Origin: Hahellaceae bacterium
GTDB lineage: Bacteria > Pseudomonadota > Gammaproteobacteria > Pseudomonadales > Oleiphilaceae
Direction of reading: 5' to 3'
Length of the DNA stretch: 64,000 nt
NCBI GenBank assembly: GCA_024234575.1
Contig: JACKOB010000003.1
Location: 124,001 to 188,000, forward strand
This document shows positions 54,178-64,000 of this stretch, piece by piece. The notes beneath the pieces were generated by a model that worked only from the letters and a program-made list of their open reading frames with translations, was not told where the DNA came from and did not search any database. Position 1 is the first letter of the stretch; every line of letters starts with the position of its first letter. Both the position numbers and the translations under genes were made by a program.

Positions 54178-56181
54178 TTGATGCCGGTTCGTAAAGATCT
54201 TGCCAACGCCATTCGTGCACTGAGTATGGATGCTGTTCAGAAAGCCAACTCAGGTCACCCCGGCGCCCCAATGGGGATGGCTGATATAGCTGAAGTGCTG
54301 TGGAATGATTATCTGCAGCATAACCCATCGAACCCCAACTGGTTGAATCGTGACCGGTTTGTGCTCTCCAATGGCCACGGTTCGATGCTTCTGTACTCGT
54401 TATTGCATCTTAGTGGTTATGATGTATCCATTGATGATTTGAAGAACTTCCGCCAATTACACTCTAAAACTCCTGGCCACCCAGAATACGGCTATACACC
54501 GGGTATTGAAACAACCACCGGTCCGCTCGGGCAAGGTGTTGCCAATGCTGTTGGCATGGCGATCGCCGAAAAAGCGCTAGCGGCACAGTTTAATCGTGAT
54601 GGTCATAATGTGGTTGATCACCACACCTATGTATTTTTAGGTGATGGCTGTTTGATGGAAGGTATCTCCCATGAAGTTTGCTCACTGGCGGGAACGCTCG
54701 GTTTAGGCAAGCTGATCCTGTTTTATGATGACAATGGCATTTCTATTGATGGTGAAGTAGAAGGCTGGTTTACCGATGATACCCCTAAGCGTTTCGAGTC
54801 TTATGGCTGGCAGGTTATTCCGGCGGTTAATGGTCATGACTCTGAAGCCATTCGCGAGGCAATTGAGGCGGCGCGTGCTGACACAGATCGTCCAACTATT
54901 ATCTGTTGCAAAACAGTGATTGGTTTTGGCTCGCCCAACAAAGAAGGTAAAGAAGACTGTCATGGTGCGCCACTGGGTGCCGATGAAATAGTTGCTACCC
55001 GCAAGAAGCTGGGTTGGGCGCATGCGCCTTTTGTGATACCTGAAGATATCGCTGCGGCCTGGAATAAGCGTACCAAAGGCGCAGGTCTTGAAAGCGAGTG
55101 GGATGCCAAATTTGCCGCTTATGCAGAAGTCTACCCCGAGTTGGCTGCAGAGCTGAAGCGTCGGGACGCGGGTGAGTTGCCTGCAACTTTCGCCGCAGAT
55201 GCCAATGCCTATATTCAGGCTTGCCAGGAAAAGGGTGAGACCATCGCCTCTCGTAAGGCTTCCCAGAACAGCATCAATGCTTATGCGCCAAAATTGCCAG
55301 AGCTGTTAGGCGGGTCTGCTGATCTCGCTGGCTCCAATCTGACCTTATGGTCAGGCAGCAAGGGTGTTTCGGCGGAAGACGCCAGCGGTAACTATATGTA
55401 CTACGGCGTGCGTGAGTTTGGTATGTCGGCAATCATGAACGGTATAGCGCTGCATGGTGGCTTTATACCTTATGGTGCGACTTTCCTCGTCTTCATGGAG
55501 TACGCGCGTAATGCTGTGCGTATGGCCGCGCTAATGAAACAGCGGGTACTGTTTGTTTACACGCACGATTCAATCGGTCTGGGTGAAGATGGTCCGACGC
55601 ACCAGCCTATTGAGCAGTTGGCGAGCTTGCGAATGACGCCGAACATGAACACCTGGCGTCCTTGTGACACGGTGGAGTCGGCGGTTTCCTGGAAGTGTGC
55701 CCTGGAAAGAAAAGATGGCCCAAGCGCGCTTATCTTTTCCCGTCAGAATTTGCCTCATCAAAAGCGAACGGCTGCACAGGTTGCTGATATCGCCCGAGGT
55801 GGTTATGTGTTATCAGACACTGCAGATACGCCAGATGTGATTCTGATTGCCACCGGTTCTGAAGTTGGCCTGGCGCAAGCGGCTGCCGATGCGTTGCGTG
55901 ATAAAGGTGCGGAAGTGCGCGTGGTATCCATGCCTTCAACGGAGGTGTTTGATGCCCAGGACGCCGCTTACAAAGAAAGCGTATTGCCATTGGCGGTGAC
56001 AAATCGGATTGCTATCGAGGCAGGTATTGAAGATTTTTGGTACAAGTATGTCGGCCTAGATGGGCGTATTGTTGGTATGAGCAGTTTCGGTGAGTCTGCT
56101 CCAGCAGGGCTATTGTTCGAAGAGTTTGGTTTTACTGTCGACAATATTGTGGCGATCGCAGAAGACCTTCTGGCACAGTAA
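54178..56181 (+). CDS. tkt: Transketolase
   Basis: 667 residues. Thiamine diphosphate-binding [12 protein letters not shown] with the downstream N-G motif, substrate-binding [13 protein letters not shown] near the start, [15 protein letters not shown], and the pyrimidine-domain signature [19 protein letters not shown]. It transfers two-carbon units in the pentose phosphate and Calvin-type pathways. GGGAGAT upstream of the ATG. First gene of tkt-epd-pgk-fba, although a terminator-like hairpin stands before epd. Confidence 0.98.
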   Translation: MMPVRKDLANAIRALSMDAVQKANSGHPGAPMGMADIAEVLWNDYLQHNPSNPNWLNRDRFVLSNGHGSMLLYSLLHLSGYDVSIDDLKNFRQLHSKTPGHPEYGYTPGIETTTGPLGQGVANAVGMAIAEKALAAQFNRDGHNVVDHHTYVFLGDGCLMEGISHEVCSLAGTLGLGKLILFYDDNGISIDGEVEGWFTDDTPKRFESYGWQVIPAVNGHDSEAIREAIEAARADTDRPTIICCKTVIGFGSPNKEGKEDCHGAPLGADEIVATRKKLGWAHAPFVIPEDIAAAWNKRTKGAGLESEWDAKFAAYAEVYPELAAELKRRDAGELPATFAADANAYIQACQEKGETIASRKASQNSINAYAPKLPELLGGSADLAGSNLTLWSGSKGVSAEDASGNYMYYGVREFGMSAIMNGIALHGGFIPYGATFLVFMEYARNAVRMAALMKQRVLFVYTHDSIGLGEDGPTHQPIEQLASLRMTPNMNTWRPCDTVESAVSWKCALERKDGPSALIFSRQNLPHQKRTAAQVADIARGGYVLSDTADTPDVILIATGSEVGLAQAAADALRDKGAEVRVVSMPSTEVFDAQDAAYKESVLPLAVTNRIAIEAGIEDFWYKYVGLDGRIVGMSSFGESAPAGLLFEEFGFTVDNIVAIAEDLLAQ

Positions 56182-56189
56182 ATAACAGA

Positions 56190-56243
56190 ATCGGTGGCGC
56201 TGCTAAGCGAAAGCCTGGTCGTGACCACCGATAATGTTTTTTT
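56190..56243 (+). terminator. Terminator/attenuator between tkt and epd
   Basis: ATCGGTGG and CCACCGAT pair around a 27-base loop, then eight T follow within ten bases. It probably lowers but need not abolish read-through into epd. Confidence 0.7.
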
Positions 56244-56278
56244 AATGTATTTTTTGTCTGGCTAAATGGAAACCGTCG

Positions 56279-57295
56279 ATGTATCGAGTGGCTATCAATG
56301 GATATGGCCGGATTGGGCAAAGCGTATTGCGTGCGCTATACGAGAACCATTATCGTGAACACTTGCAGGTTGTAGCGATTAATGAATTGTCTGATATCGA
56401 TACTATTGCCTATCTTACCCGTTACGATACCACCCACGGCCGCTTTGGTCGGCCGGTTTCAACAACGGCTGAGGCCTTAGTTGTTGATGGCGATGTTATT
56501 CAGGTAAGCCGGCAGGCCGAGCCTGGGAAGTTGCCATGGAAAGCCCTGGATATTGACCTGGTGCTTGAGTGCACCGGCGTATTCAGTCAGCGTGTACACG
56601 CACAGGCTCATATTGATGCCGGGGCAAAAAGAGTGCTGTTTTCACAGCCTGCGGCTCCAGATGTCGATAAGACCATTGTTTATGGTGTGAACGAAACTTT
56701 GCTGGTTGCCAGTGACCGTATTGTTTCTAACGCATCCTGTACCACCAATTGCGTTGTGCCGGTTATTAAATTGTTGCACGAAGCTTTTGGTGTCGAGTGG
56801 GGTACCACCACGACCATTCATTCAGCGATGAATGACCAGCCGGTAATAGATGCATATCACCACCATGATTTGCGTCGTACACGAAGTGCGATGAACAACC
56901 TGGTCCCGGTTGATACCGAGCTGGGGCGAGGCATTGGTCGCATATTGCCGGCAATGCAGGATAAATTTACCGCGATGGCTGTGCGTGTGCCTACTCTGAA
57001 CGTGTCGGCGATAGACCTGACAGTGCAGTTAACAAAGCCAGTGGATTGTTTGCTCGTCAATAACCTGTTTCGTGCCGCCAGTGAGAACGGGTTGAAAGGT
57101 GTTCTGGGTTATACCGAAGAGCCACTGGCCTCTTCAGATTTTAATCATGATTCCCGTTCAGGCATTGTCGATGGCAGTCAGACGCGGGTAAGTGGTCAGA
57201 ATTTATTGAAAGTGTTTACCTGGTTTGACAACGAGTGGGGATTCGCCAACCGCATGTTGGACGTAAGCCGACACTGGCTGGGTGTGAATAAGTAG
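56279..57295 (+). CDS. epd: Erythrose-4-phosphate dehydrogenase (GapA-like)
   Basis: 338 residues, GAPDH fold: Rossmann start [17 protein letters not shown], catalytic Cys in [10 protein letters not shown], and the C-terminal [12 protein letters not shown]. The Epd branch is indicated by [25 protein letters not shown], where GapA has other residues, and by adjacency to pgk and fba, as in E. coli. It oxidises erythrose 4-phosphate to 4-phosphoerythronate, the first step to pyridoxal phosphate. A bifunctional GAPDH role cannot be excluded. Downstream of tkt by 97 bp, upstream of pgk by 91 bp. Confidence 0.93.
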   Translation: MYRVAINGYGRIGQSVLRALYENHYREHLQVVAINELSDIDTIAYLTRYDTTHGRFGRPVSTTAEALVVDGDVIQVSRQAEPGKLPWKALDIDLVLECTGVFSQRVHAQAHIDAGAKRVLFSQPAAPDVDKTIVYGVNETLLVASDRIVSNASCTTNCVVPVIKLLHEAFGVEWGTTTTIHSAMNDQPVIDAYHHHDLRRTRSAMNNLVPVDTELGRGIGRILPAMQDKFTAMAVRVPTLNVSAIDLTVQLTKPVDCLLVNNLFRAASENGLKGVLGYTEEPLASSDFNHDSRSGIVDGSQTRVSGQNLLKVFTWFDNEWGFANRMLDVSRHWLGVNK

Positions 57296-57386
57296 CAGAC
57301 GTTTATCAGAAACGCTTAAGGCTGTTTGTTGGCGGGCACCCTGTCACCCGATTTAAAAACTTAGTTGAGATATGTGAGGATAAAGC

Positions 57387-58547
57387 ATGGCAATTATCAA
57401 AATGACAGACCTGGATCTGGCAGGAAAGCGCGTATTGATTCGTGAGGATCTCAATGTGCCTGTTAAAGATGGTCGTGTGACCAGTGATGCCAGAATTCGT
57501 GCATCATTGCCTACCATTGTTCATGCAATGAAGGCGGGTGCCAAAGTTATGTTGATGTCTCACTTGGGTCGCCCCACCGAGGGAGAATATGAAGAAGAAT
57601 ATTCACTGGCCCCGGTCGCTGCGCATTTATCCGAGCTGCTGGGTAAGTCAGTCAGTCTGATTAAAGAGTGGGATGCGCAGCCCGCAATCGCTGATGGCGA
57701 AGTCGTGTTGTTCGAGAATGTTCGCTTCAACAAGGGCGAGAAAAAAGACGATGAAGCATTATCGAAAAAGTATGCAGCCTTGTGTGATGTGTTTGTCATG
57801 GATGCTTTTGGTACAGCGCACCGGGCACAAGCATCAACGCATGGTGTGGGTAAATTTGCGCCTGTTGCCTGTGCCGGTCCGCTGCTTGCAGCCGAGCTTG
57901 ATGCGTTGGGCAAGGCTTTGGCGAACCCTGAAAGGCCATTGGTCGCGATCGTTGGCGGTTCAAAAGTTTCGACAAAACTGACCGTGCTCGAGTCATTATC
58001 CGGCGTGGTGGATAAGTTGATTGTTGGTGGCGGAATTGCGAATACATTTCTTGCAGCAGCAGGCAAGCCTGTCGGCAAGTCGCTATGTGAGGCAGATCTG
58101 ATACCACAAGCCCAAGCGCTAATGAAAAAAGTCGATGTGCCTATGCCTGTTGATGTGGTCGTGGGCAAAGAATTTTCTGAGTCAGCCGCCGCGTCAACTG
58201 TTTCGGCGGATGATGTTGCGGCAGATGACATGATTTTCGATGTCGGCCCGAAGACTTCTGCGTTGTTTCAGGATGTGCTGAAAGATGCCCGTACGATTAT
58301 TTGGAACGGCCCGGTAGGGGTATTCGAATTCGACCAGTTTGGCGAAGGGACCAAGGCGATGTCTCTGGCAATTGCCAACAGTGAGGCATTTTCTATTGCT
58401 GGTGGTGGTGACACGCTGGCAGCAGTTGATAAATATGAAATCGCGGACAAGGTGTCCTATATTTCAACCGGTGGTGGAGCGTTTCTTGAGTTTGTCGAAG
58501 GCAAAGTCCTGCCAGCGGTGGCGATGCTTGAAGAGCGTGGTCGATAA
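57387..58547 (+). CDS. pgk: Phosphoglycerate kinase
   Basis: 386 residues. N-terminal [15 protein letters not shown], substrate HLGRPTEGE, the ATP-domain GGSKVSTK and the C-terminal GGGDTLAAV; all PGK hallmarks. It moves phosphate between 1,3-bisphosphoglycerate and ADP. AGGATAAAGC precedes the ATG. Third in tkt-epd-pgk-fba. Confidence 0.98.
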   Translation: MAIIKMTDLDLAGKRVLIREDLNVPVKDGRVTSDARIRASLPTIVHAMKAGAKVMLMSHLGRPTEGEYEEEYSLAPVAAHLSELLGKSVSLIKEWDAQPAIADGEVVLFENVRFNKGEKKDDEALSKKYAALCDVFVMDAFGTAHRAQASTHGVGKFAPVACAGPLLAAELDALGKALANPERPLVAIVGGSKVSTKLTVLESLSGVVDKLIVGGGIANTFLAAAGKPVGKSLCEADLIPQAQALMKKVDVPMPVDVVVGKEFSESAAASTVSADDVAADDMIFDVGPKTSALFQDVLKDARTIIWNGPVGVFEFDQFGEGTKAMSLAIANSEAFSIAGGGDTLAAVDKYEIADKVSYISTGGGAFLEFVEGKVLPAVAMLEERGR

Positions 58548-58592
58548 AAGTAGTCAACAAAAACACTATTTGACGAATTTAGGAGAGAAAAT

Positions 58593-59657
58593 ATGGCTTT
58601 GATAAGCATGCGGCAGCTACTTGATCATGCCGCCGAGCATGGTTACGGTGTTCCGGCGTTTAACGTGAACAATATGGAGCAAATGCGCGCCATTATGGAA
58701 GCGGCTGATAAAACTGACAGCCCGGTGATAGTGCAGGCGTCTGCTGGCGCGCGTAAGTACGCAGGCGCACCTTTCCTGCGTCACTTGATACTGGCCGCGA
58801 TTGAAGAATTCCCACATATTCCGGTGTGTATGCATCAGGATCATGGTACCTCTCCGGCTATTTGCCAGCGCTCTATTCAGCTGGGTTTCAGCTCTGTGAT
58901 GATGGATGGTTCACTCGGTGAAGATGGTAAAACCCCAGCAGATTACGATTACAACGTTGATGTAACCAGGCGTACCGTTGAGATGGCGCATGCTTGTGGT
59001 GTGTCAGTGGAAGGTGAACTTGGATGTCTGGGGTCACTCGAGACTGGTCAGGCGGGGGAAGAGGACGGCGTCGGTGCCGAAGGTATTTTGAGTCACGACC
59101 AGATGCTGACTGACCCTGAAGAAGCGGCCCAATTTGTTAAAGAAACCGGTGTGGATGCGTTGGCGATTGCCTGCGGAACCAGTCATGGTGCCTATAAGTT
59201 TACGCGCCCACCAACAGGTGACATTTTAGCGATTGACCGAATCAAAGAAATCAATGCCCGTATTCCCGGCACTCATTTGGTGATGCACGGGTCATCCTCG
59301 GTGCCGCAAGAGTGGTTGGCGATCATTAACGAGTTTGGTGGCGAAATCCCTGAAACATATGGCGTACCCGTCGAGCAGATTCAGGAAGGTATTAAACACG
59401 GTGTACGTAAGATCAATATTGATACCGATCTGCGTTTGGCTTCTACCGGAGCGATCCGTCGTTTCATGGGGCAGAATAAGTCAGAGTTTGATCCAAGAAA
59501 GTACCTTGCTGTGGCGACAAAGGCCATGATGGAAATTTGTGTCGATCGCTATCAGTCTTTTGGTACCGCCGGCAATGCCAGTAAGATCAAGGCAATATCA
59601 CTGGAAGGTATGTATCTGAAATACCAAGCTGGTGAGCTTAATCCTAAGGTTAAGTAA
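58593..59657 (+). CDS. fba: Class II fructose-bisphosphate aldolase (Calvin-type)
   Basis: 354 residues. Zinc ligands in [12 protein letters not shown], catalytic and metal-binding [12 protein letters not shown], and [12 protein letters not shown] are seen, as in FbaA of the Calvin-type subgroup, which is longer and has the [10 protein letters not shown] insertion. AGGAGAG precedes the ATG, 45 bp after pgk. It splits or forms fructose 1,6-bisphosphate. The run tkt-epd-pgk-fba is a sugar-phosphate cluster, but no RuBisCO gene is near, so Calvin fixation is not implied. Confidence 0.97.
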   Translation: MALISMRQLLDHAAEHGYGVPAFNVNNMEQMRAIMEAADKTDSPVIVQASAGARKYAGAPFLRHLILAAIEEFPHIPVCMHQDHGTSPAICQRSIQLGFSSVMMDGSLGEDGKTPADYDYNVDVTRRTVEMAHACGVSVEGELGCLGSLETGQAGEEDGVGAEGILSHDQMLTDPEEAAQFVKETGVDALAIACGTSHGAYKFTRPPTGDILAIDRIKEINARIPGTHLVMHGSSSVPQEWLAIINEFGGEIPETYGVPVEQIQEGIKHGVRKINIDTDLRLASTGAIRRFMGQNKSEFDPRKYLAVATKAMMEICVDRYQSFGTAGNASKIKAISLEGMYLKYQAGELNPKVK

Positions 59658-59668
59658 GCTGGTTAAAT

Positions 59669-59703
59669 AAATCACATCGAGAGTCTGACTCTCGGTGTGA
59701 TTT
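59669..59703. terminator. Terminator after fba
   Basis: AAATCACATCGAGAGTC and GACTCTCGGTGTGATTT pair around a single base, with one wobble; the flanking A and T make it work on both strands. Confidence 0.85.
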
Positions 59704-59852
59704 ACAGTCCCTCGCACGCCCCCTTTTTTGTTTCATACGCACCATCAAATGTATCGATGCCGCCTTTTCTTTGTTGAAGGATTGCAATGGCATTTCTCTT
59801 TTTGATTAAATGACCACAGGTCAATTCATCATTATCAATATGGCGGCTATTC

Positions 59853-61136
59853 ATGAATAATTTATCTTCACCGTTATCGCTACCCTGTGGCGCAGTGTTA
59901 CCTAATCGAATTTGCAAAGCGGCTATGACCGAAGGGCTAGCCGATGTCCATGATCGACCAACCAAGGCACATCAAACCTTGTATCGAAGATGGTCGCGGG
60001 GAGGTGCTGGGCTATTGGTTACAGGCAATGTGATGGTCGATAAACGCTACCTTGAACGAGCCGGAAATGCTGTATTGGAAGATGATACCGCACTGGCGAT
60101 GTTCGAGGCGTGGGCGCAGCAAGGCACTATCGGCGGAAACCATCTATGGATGCAGATCAACCATCCCGGGCGTCAATGTGCCCGGCTGGTAAACGCGCAA
60201 CCGCTGTCTCCATCCGATGTACAGTTAAAACTGGCCGGGTTATTTGCACGCCCAAGGGCGCTGCTGGAACATGAGATTCTGGATATTATTCAGCGCTTCG
60301 CAACCACGGCGGCGTTGGCGAAAAAGGCGGGATTTACCGGCGTACAAATACATAGTGCGCATGGTTATTTGGGAAGCCAGTTTTTGTCGCCAATTACTAA
60401 TCGCCGCAATGATCAGTGGGGTGGCAGTCTTGAAAATCGAGCACGTTTTTTATTGGCCACCATTGATGCGGTGCGCAAGGCAGTGGGGCCTGAGTTTCCA
60501 GTTGGCGTGAAACTGAATTCAGCTGATTTTCAGAAAGGCGGTTTTACCCTTGAGGAGTGCATCCAAGTTGCGCAATGGATAGGTGAGCGCGGTATCGACT
60601 TACTTGAAATTTCCGGTGGTACCTATGAGCGCGTCGCCTTTCTTGGCGAAGAAGGCGAGGTAGGAGGAGGGGTCAGTTCAGGCGACGCCAAGCGCGAGTC
60701 GACACGTAAAAGAGAAGCCTACTTTTTGGAGTATGCAGATGCCATCAGTAAAGCGGCGAAGATTCCGGTGATGATTACCGGCGGCTTTCGCAGCGTGTCG
60801 GTGATGCAGTCGGCTATTGAGAGCGGCCAATGTGATGTGATTGGCCTTGCCAGGCCATTTTGTGTTGATCCTGATATTGCTCAAAAGATTCTGGATAATA
60901 CGGTTGTCTCGACGACTCGAGATGAAGATGACCTTAATTTAGGTAAAGGGTATTGGGGGGCGCAAAGTCCGAGCAAAACCATCCAGGGGTTAAATAATCA
61001 GGGGCAGGCGGGCTGGTATTATTATCAAATCGTTCGTTTGGCCCGCAACCAGGCCGCACGCCCTGACTTTACTGCACGCAAGGCATTACTCTGGCATCTC
61101 AGTGGTGATATCTACCGGGCGCTGCGTCGGAAGTAG
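59853..61136 (+). CDS. Old yellow enzyme family NADH:flavin oxidoreductase
   Basis: 427 residues. TIM-barrel FMN-binding motifs: LPNRICKAAMTEGLAD, WMQINHPGRQ, the catalytic-region GVQIHSAHGYLGSQFLSP, RNDQWGGSLENRARFL, and VIGLARPFCVDPD near the end. The N-terminal Cys and the HPGRQ motif place it with the bacterial 2,4-dienoyl-CoA reductase/YqjM-like branch of OYE, but without the extra FAD domain. It reduces activated alkenes using NAD(P)H. It follows the fba terminator and is probably independently expressed. Substrate unknown. Confidence 0.9.
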   Translation: MNNLSSPLSLPCGAVLPNRICKAAMTEGLADVHDRPTKAHQTLYRRWSRGGAGLLVTGNVMVDKRYLERAGNAVLEDDTALAMFEAWAQQGTIGGNHLWMQINHPGRQCARLVNAQPLSPSDVQLKLAGLFARPRALLEHEILDIIQRFATTAALAKKAGFTGVQIHSAHGYLGSQFLSPITNRRNDQWGGSLENRARFLLATIDAVRKAVGPEFPVGVKLNSADFQKGGFTLEECIQVAQWIGERGIDLLEISGGTYERVAFLGEEGEVGGGVSSGDAKRESTRKREAYFLEYADAISKAAKIPVMITGGFRSVSVMQSAIESGQCDVIGLARPFCVDPDIAQKILDNTVVSTTRDEDDLNLGKGYWGAQSPSKTIQGLNNQGQAGWYYYQIVRLARNQAARPDFTARKALLWHLSGDIYRALRRK

Positions 61137-61233
61137 GCTTTTTCTTCGCTTTTACCTTGCCGCAGGCTGACAAATGTTATGGGCTAAAGTAGACTGGAGC
61201 GCCGCAAAGCTCTGACTATTTGAGGACCCGAAG

Positions 61234-61860
61234 TTGTCAGCCCTGACTCTTTTTCAACTATCTACGAAGCTGCCGAGGCCTTCGATAACATCGGTTTTTA
61301 GTCAGAGACTGTTTAAGCCTGTGCAGGCTGTGTCAGAAACTGCAGTGCTTGTTCGATTGTTTGGGGTATTGGTTTGGGCTGCTCTTGTTTCCGCATGTTC
61401 TGGCAAACCGGTGCTTGACTACGATCCACAGTTTCAGTTTGATGGTCTCAAATACTGGTCTATCGTGCAGGTGTCCGACAAGGTATCGACACTGGATCTG
61501 CAGCGAGTAGATGCCGCAGTGAGATCTAATCTTGGTAAGCGTTATGAGTTTCGCGAAACTTCGCCGGACTTTCATGTGAGTTACCGGATAGAAGAAGGTA
61601 TTCAGTTTGATCAATCGTCGCTGTCGGTTGGCTTTGGTGTTTCCAGTGGGAATGTTGCGTTAGGGTCCCGCACACAGACGCTGGTGAAAGAAAAGCGTGT
61701 GGGGAAAATACGATTAGATATTGTCGAACCTGTTTCCATGCGCGTGATTTGGACTGCCCTGTCCGGCGAAGTGCTGACGGAACAGATGAGTACCGAAGCA
61801 AGAAGCAGACTAATAGTAAGAGAAGTTAGCGAAATGCTCGATAGATTCCCTCCGCGGTAA
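61234..61860 (+). CDS. DUF4136 lipoprotein (first of a pair)
   Basis: 208 residues in the longest frame, TTG start after GAGGA. The lipobox LVSAC is near residue 55, so the 35-residue leader is unusually long; a GTG close to 61345 would give a normal-length signal. The mature DUF4136 domain is recognisable: YDPQFQFDGLKYW, then DAAVRSNLGKRYEFRETSPDFHVSYRI, and IVEPVSMRVIWTALSGE. The family is made of outer-membrane lipoproteins of unknown function. It is followed, 93 bp on, by a second DUF4136 gene. Confidence 0.82.
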   Translation: MSALTLFQLSTKLPRPSITSVFSQRLFKPVQAVSETAVLVRLFGVLVWAALVSACSGKPVLDYDPQFQFDGLKYWSIVQVSDKVSTLDLQRVDAAVRSNLGKRYEFRETSPDFHVSYRIEEGIQFDQSSLSVGFGVSSGNVALGSRTQTLVKEKRVGKIRLDIVEPVSMRVIWTALSGEVLTEQMSTEARSRLIVREVSEMLDRFPPR

Positions 61861-61953
61861 CGATGGCATATATTGTTTCAACATAATGTCAGCTGTTGGT
61901 GTCGGGTTTGTAGTGCAAGGTTTGTTGTGAAAGGTTCGTTGAAGGAAACCAAG

Positions 61954-62547
61954 ATGAAATTTTCCCTGGCTTTGGTAATTTTCACAACGCTGCTGCTGAG
62001 TGGTTGTGAATCTTATCAGGTGATAACTGATCAGGATCCCTCCGTTGACCTTGCTCATTACAACACTTTTACATGGGGTAAAGCTCCCTCAGTAGAAATA
62101 GATAATCCGTCTACACGTGCACTTGCAACCAATGCAACTGTGGCTGCCGGCAGCACTGCCTTAACCCTTGATGTGCAAAGGTTGCGCAGAGTTTCTAAAG
62201 AGGTTTTGAGCAATAAAGGCTATCTGTTTGTAGAAGCTAACGCGGATATTCAGGTGTTCGTGGCTGCTTTTTCTGAGTTGAGATTTCAGGCGAAGCCGGT
62301 GGCGCCATATTTTGCTTATGGTCGTGGCTGGCACCCTTACTCATCTTTTGAAGAGACTACTTGGGAACCCTATGAAGGCCAGGTTTACCAGATTGATCTG
62401 GTCGATACAGTCAAAGCAGTGGTGATCTGGAGTGGCAGAGTCAAATCCAGAGTCGCGGAAGGGGAGTCGGTTGAGGCAAAAATTCAATTGATCGAAAAGC
62501 AGATTGTGACGTTGCTGAAGGATATTCCACAAAAAAGTGGTAATTAG
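61954..62547 (+). CDS. DUF4136 lipoprotein (second of a pair)
   Basis: 197 residues from the ATG at 61954, with AAGGA upstream; a longer frame from 61873 would add a non-signal leader. Lipobox LLLSGC at about residue 18. DUF4136 features: LAHYNTFTWGKAPS, then LRRVSKEVLSNKGYLFVEANADIQVFVAAF and YQIDLVDTVKAVVIWSGRV. The pair is unlike enough in sequence to be old paralogues. An alpha/beta hydrolase and an OmpA-type lipoprotein follow on the same strand. Confidence 0.88.
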   Translation: MKFSLALVIFTTLLLSGCESYQVITDQDPSVDLAHYNTFTWGKAPSVEIDNPSTRALATNATVAAGSTALTLDVQRLRRVSKEVLSNKGYLFVEANADIQVFVAAFSELRFQAKPVAPYFAYGRGWHPYSSFEETTWEPYEGQVYQIDLVDTVKAVVIWSGRVKSRVAEGESVEAKIQLIEKQIVTLLKDIPQKSGN

Positions 62548-62589
62548 TGCCTGGTAGTGAAGGGCGAGAGTAAATTAAAGAGAAAATCT

Positions 62590-63570
62590 ATGGTACCAGT
62601 CTGGGATAGTCGGGCAGTTCAGGCCAATCTTAAACCGTTCGATATATACAGTCTTAACCCCTTAACTGAATCTGAGCGGGAATACTGCCAGTACTATGGT
62701 ATTAATTACGATGCATCTTTGCCGGTTCGGCAAAGCATTGGTTACTATGATGTACAGGGGTTTCGGATTGCCCTGCATTATTTTCGTCACCAAAGTGCAA
62801 AAGCAACAGTATTGGTGATGCACGGTTACTACGACCATGTTGGTTTGTATAAACACTTGATCGGGTATTTATTGGAGCAGGGGTATTCTGTTGTAGCCTA
62901 TGACCTTCCCGGACATGGCCTATCGACAGGCCAGTCGGCTGATATTAAGAGCTTTGCACATTATCAGTCAGTGCTGACAGGTACCTTGCGCCTGATTCGT
63001 GGTGGCGTTAAATTGCCACTCATGGCCGTGGCACAAAGTACCGGGGCGGCCGTACTGGCAGATTATTATCTTACTTTTCGGCATAACCAGCTTGACGGGG
63101 CATTTAAGTCAATTGTGATGTTGGCGCCACTCATTCGACCAGTGGGATGGAAACGATCCAAACTAACCCATAGCCTGTTGCGTCCATTTTTTAAAACATG
63201 GAAAAGAGCATTTAGAGATAACTCCAGTGACTCGGTTTTTCTGAGTTTTCTGCGAGAGAAAGATCCGTTGCAATCTAAAGTGTTATCGGTTGACTGGGTG
63301 TCGGCCCTGAAAGAGTGGATTCCCCGCGTTGAAAAAGCCAGACCGGTAGATATGCCACTGACCATTATCCAAGGTGAAGATGATGGCACTGTCGATTGGC
63401 GGCATAATGTTTATACACTGAATAAAAAGTTTCGTAAGCCTTCTGTTTATTACATCGAAGGGGCAGAGCATCATTTAGTTAATGAGTCTGAAGAGATTAG
63501 GGAAAAAATATTTTCAATTGTCGGAAGAACCTTTTCGGCAGTTGTTGAAGGTCAAAAAGTTACTAAATAG
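62590..63570 (+). CDS. Alpha/beta hydrolase (serine aminopeptidase S33/monoacylglycerol lipase-like)
   Basis: 326 residues from the ATG at 62590 (AAAGAGAA upstream); a GTG at 62557 is less likely. The fold is indicated by VLVMHGYYDHVGLYKHLIGY (oxyanion region), AYDLPGHGLSTG, the nucleophile Ser150 in VAQSTGAA, an acidic residue in IQGEDDGTVDW and the catalytic His in EGAEHHLVNE. No signal peptide, so cytoplasmic. It resembles monoglyceride lipases/PldB-type hydrolases; substrate not predictable. It lies between the DUF4136 pair and the OmpA-type gene. Confidence 0.88.
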   Translation: MVPVWDSRAVQANLKPFDIYSLNPLTESEREYCQYYGINYDASLPVRQSIGYYDVQGFRIALHYFRHQSAKATVLVMHGYYDHVGLYKHLIGYLLEQGYSVVAYDLPGHGLSTGQSADIKSFAHYQSVLTGTLRLIRGGVKLPLMAVAQSTGAAVLADYYLTFRHNQLDGAFKSIVMLAPLIRPVGWKRSKLTHSLLRPFFKTWKRAFRDNSSDSVFLSFLREKDPLQSKVLSVDWVSALKEWIPRVEKARPVDMPLTIIQGEDDGTVDWRHNVYTLNKKFRKPSVYYIEGAEHHLVNESEEIREKIFSIVGRTFSAVVEGQKVTK

Positions 63571-63580
63571 CATTGGGGGA

Positions 63581-64000
63581 ATGATGAAAAGAACAGGAAT
63601 GTGGGCAGCAGTGGTTTGTGCTGGAGCGCTAAGCTCTGGGTGTATGACTTACGACCCTTATACCGGCGAAGAGAAAGTCTCTAACGCAACAACAGGTGCT
63701 GTAGTAGGCGCGGTTGCTGGTGCTGCGATTGGTGCGGCGGCGAACAAGAAAGATCGAGGCAAGGGCGCTCTTATCGGCGCTGCGGCGGGTGGTGCTGTTG
63801 GTGGTGGTGTTGGCTACTACATGGATAAACAAGAGTCCGAGTTACGCCATAAGCTTCAGGGTAGCGGTGTGCAGGTTGTCCGAAACGGTGATGAGATCAC
63901 TTTGGTTATGCCCGGTAATATTACCTTTGATACGGGTAAATCTAATGTGAAGTCGTCTTTCGTTGGGGTGTTGGAGTCGGTCGGTCTGGTATTGAAAGAA
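63581..64000 (+). CDS. OmpA-type glycine-zipper lipoprotein (3' end outside window)
   Basis: Open to the window edge, 140 codons. Lipoprotein signal with Cys21 in LSSGC, then a glycine-zipper region of about 40 residues (GAVVGAVAGAAIGAAAN, GALIGAAAGGAVGGGVGYY), and the start of an OmpA-like peptidoglycan-binding domain (GDEITLVMPGNITFDTGKS). This is the layout of YiaD-type outer-membrane lipoproteins. The start may be the second ATG at 63584. Ten bp downstream of the hydrolase. Confidence 0.9.
   Translation, partial: MMKRTGMWAAVVCAGALSSGCMTYDPYTGEEKVSNATTGAVVGAVAGAAIGAAANKKDRGKGALIGAAAGGAVGGGVGYYMDKQESELRHKLQGSGVQVVRNGDEITLVMPGNITFDTGKSNVKSSFVGVLESVGLVLKE

Noticed and set aside
53987..54328. 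113-residue minus-strand ORF upstream of tkt
   Set aside because: Overlaps the secure tkt start; no homology or ribosome site seen.
59702..59965. 87-residue minus-strand ORF before the OYE gene
   Set aside because: Overlaps the OYE start and the fba terminator. The inner ATG at 59854 gives only 50 residues and no family is recognised, although a small gene cannot be excluded.
1..64000. CRISPR arrays, tRNA or rRNA genes
   Set aside because: No evenly spaced identical repeats or tRNA cloverleaf sequence was recognised on reading.

Overview
The window reads as chromosomal DNA of a free-living, probably marine gammaproteobacterium. Cellvibrionales-like is my guess, unproven because there is no rRNA or marker phylogeny here. 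The gammaproteobacterial signs are the prkA-yeaH-spoVR operon, epd beside pgk and fba, a TPMT-type methyltransferase, rsmE, a PmrA/QseB-type regulator and a PEP-CTERM-like secreted protein. I see no tRNA, rRNA or CRISPR array.

Layout. 1-6.2 kb: an envelope redox cluster. A DUF3570 barrel, a DUF4266 lipoprotein and a TlpA thioredoxin run leftward; DsbD plus a PmrA/QseB-like two-component pair run rightward; a perfect CTTAAG-N5-CTTAAG box lies between them. 6.2-10.5 kb: a DUF4019-like protein, an Rpn-family nuclease between two direct 96-bp palindromic repeats, a SulP transporter and a secreted His-rich protein. 10.5-15.4 kb: the spoVR/yeaH/prkA stress operon. 15.8-24.8 kb: tpm, a di-haem lipoprotein, a PhoX-like lipoprotein behind a likely Pho box, hprA, a Crp-like regulator with an HPP membrane protein, a LysR regulator and YjbQ. 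24.8-36 kb: a TMEM165/GDT1 manganese exporter behind a yybP-ykoY riboswitch, a hybrid histidine kinase, YihY, and DUF748, HDOD and DUF445 proteins. 36-41.3 kb: an RND efflux pair transcribed with rsmE. 41.5-42.2 kb: an unrecognised protein built on an internal duplication.

42.67-47.89 kb is the accessory island: a 5.2-kb Tn552/Tn5053-like transposon with a DDE transposase, an AAA ATPase, a serine resolvase and two unrecognised cargo genes. Its inverted ends are 191 bp long, and each carries six spaced copies of a TGCAA-type motif. It has cut a PEP-CTERM-like gene inside the signal peptide, at the centre of a 16-bp palindrome; removing the element and one TGCA restores the reading frame.

48.9-53.9 kb is the S-adenosylmethionine cycle: sahR, metK, ahcY and metF on one strand, with a putative SahR operator upstream. 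54.2-59.7 kb is the tkt-epd-pgk-fba central carbon cluster. 59.8-64 kb holds an old-yellow-enzyme oxidoreductase, two DUF4136 lipoproteins, an alpha/beta hydrolase and the start of an OmpA-type lipoprotein that runs off the window.
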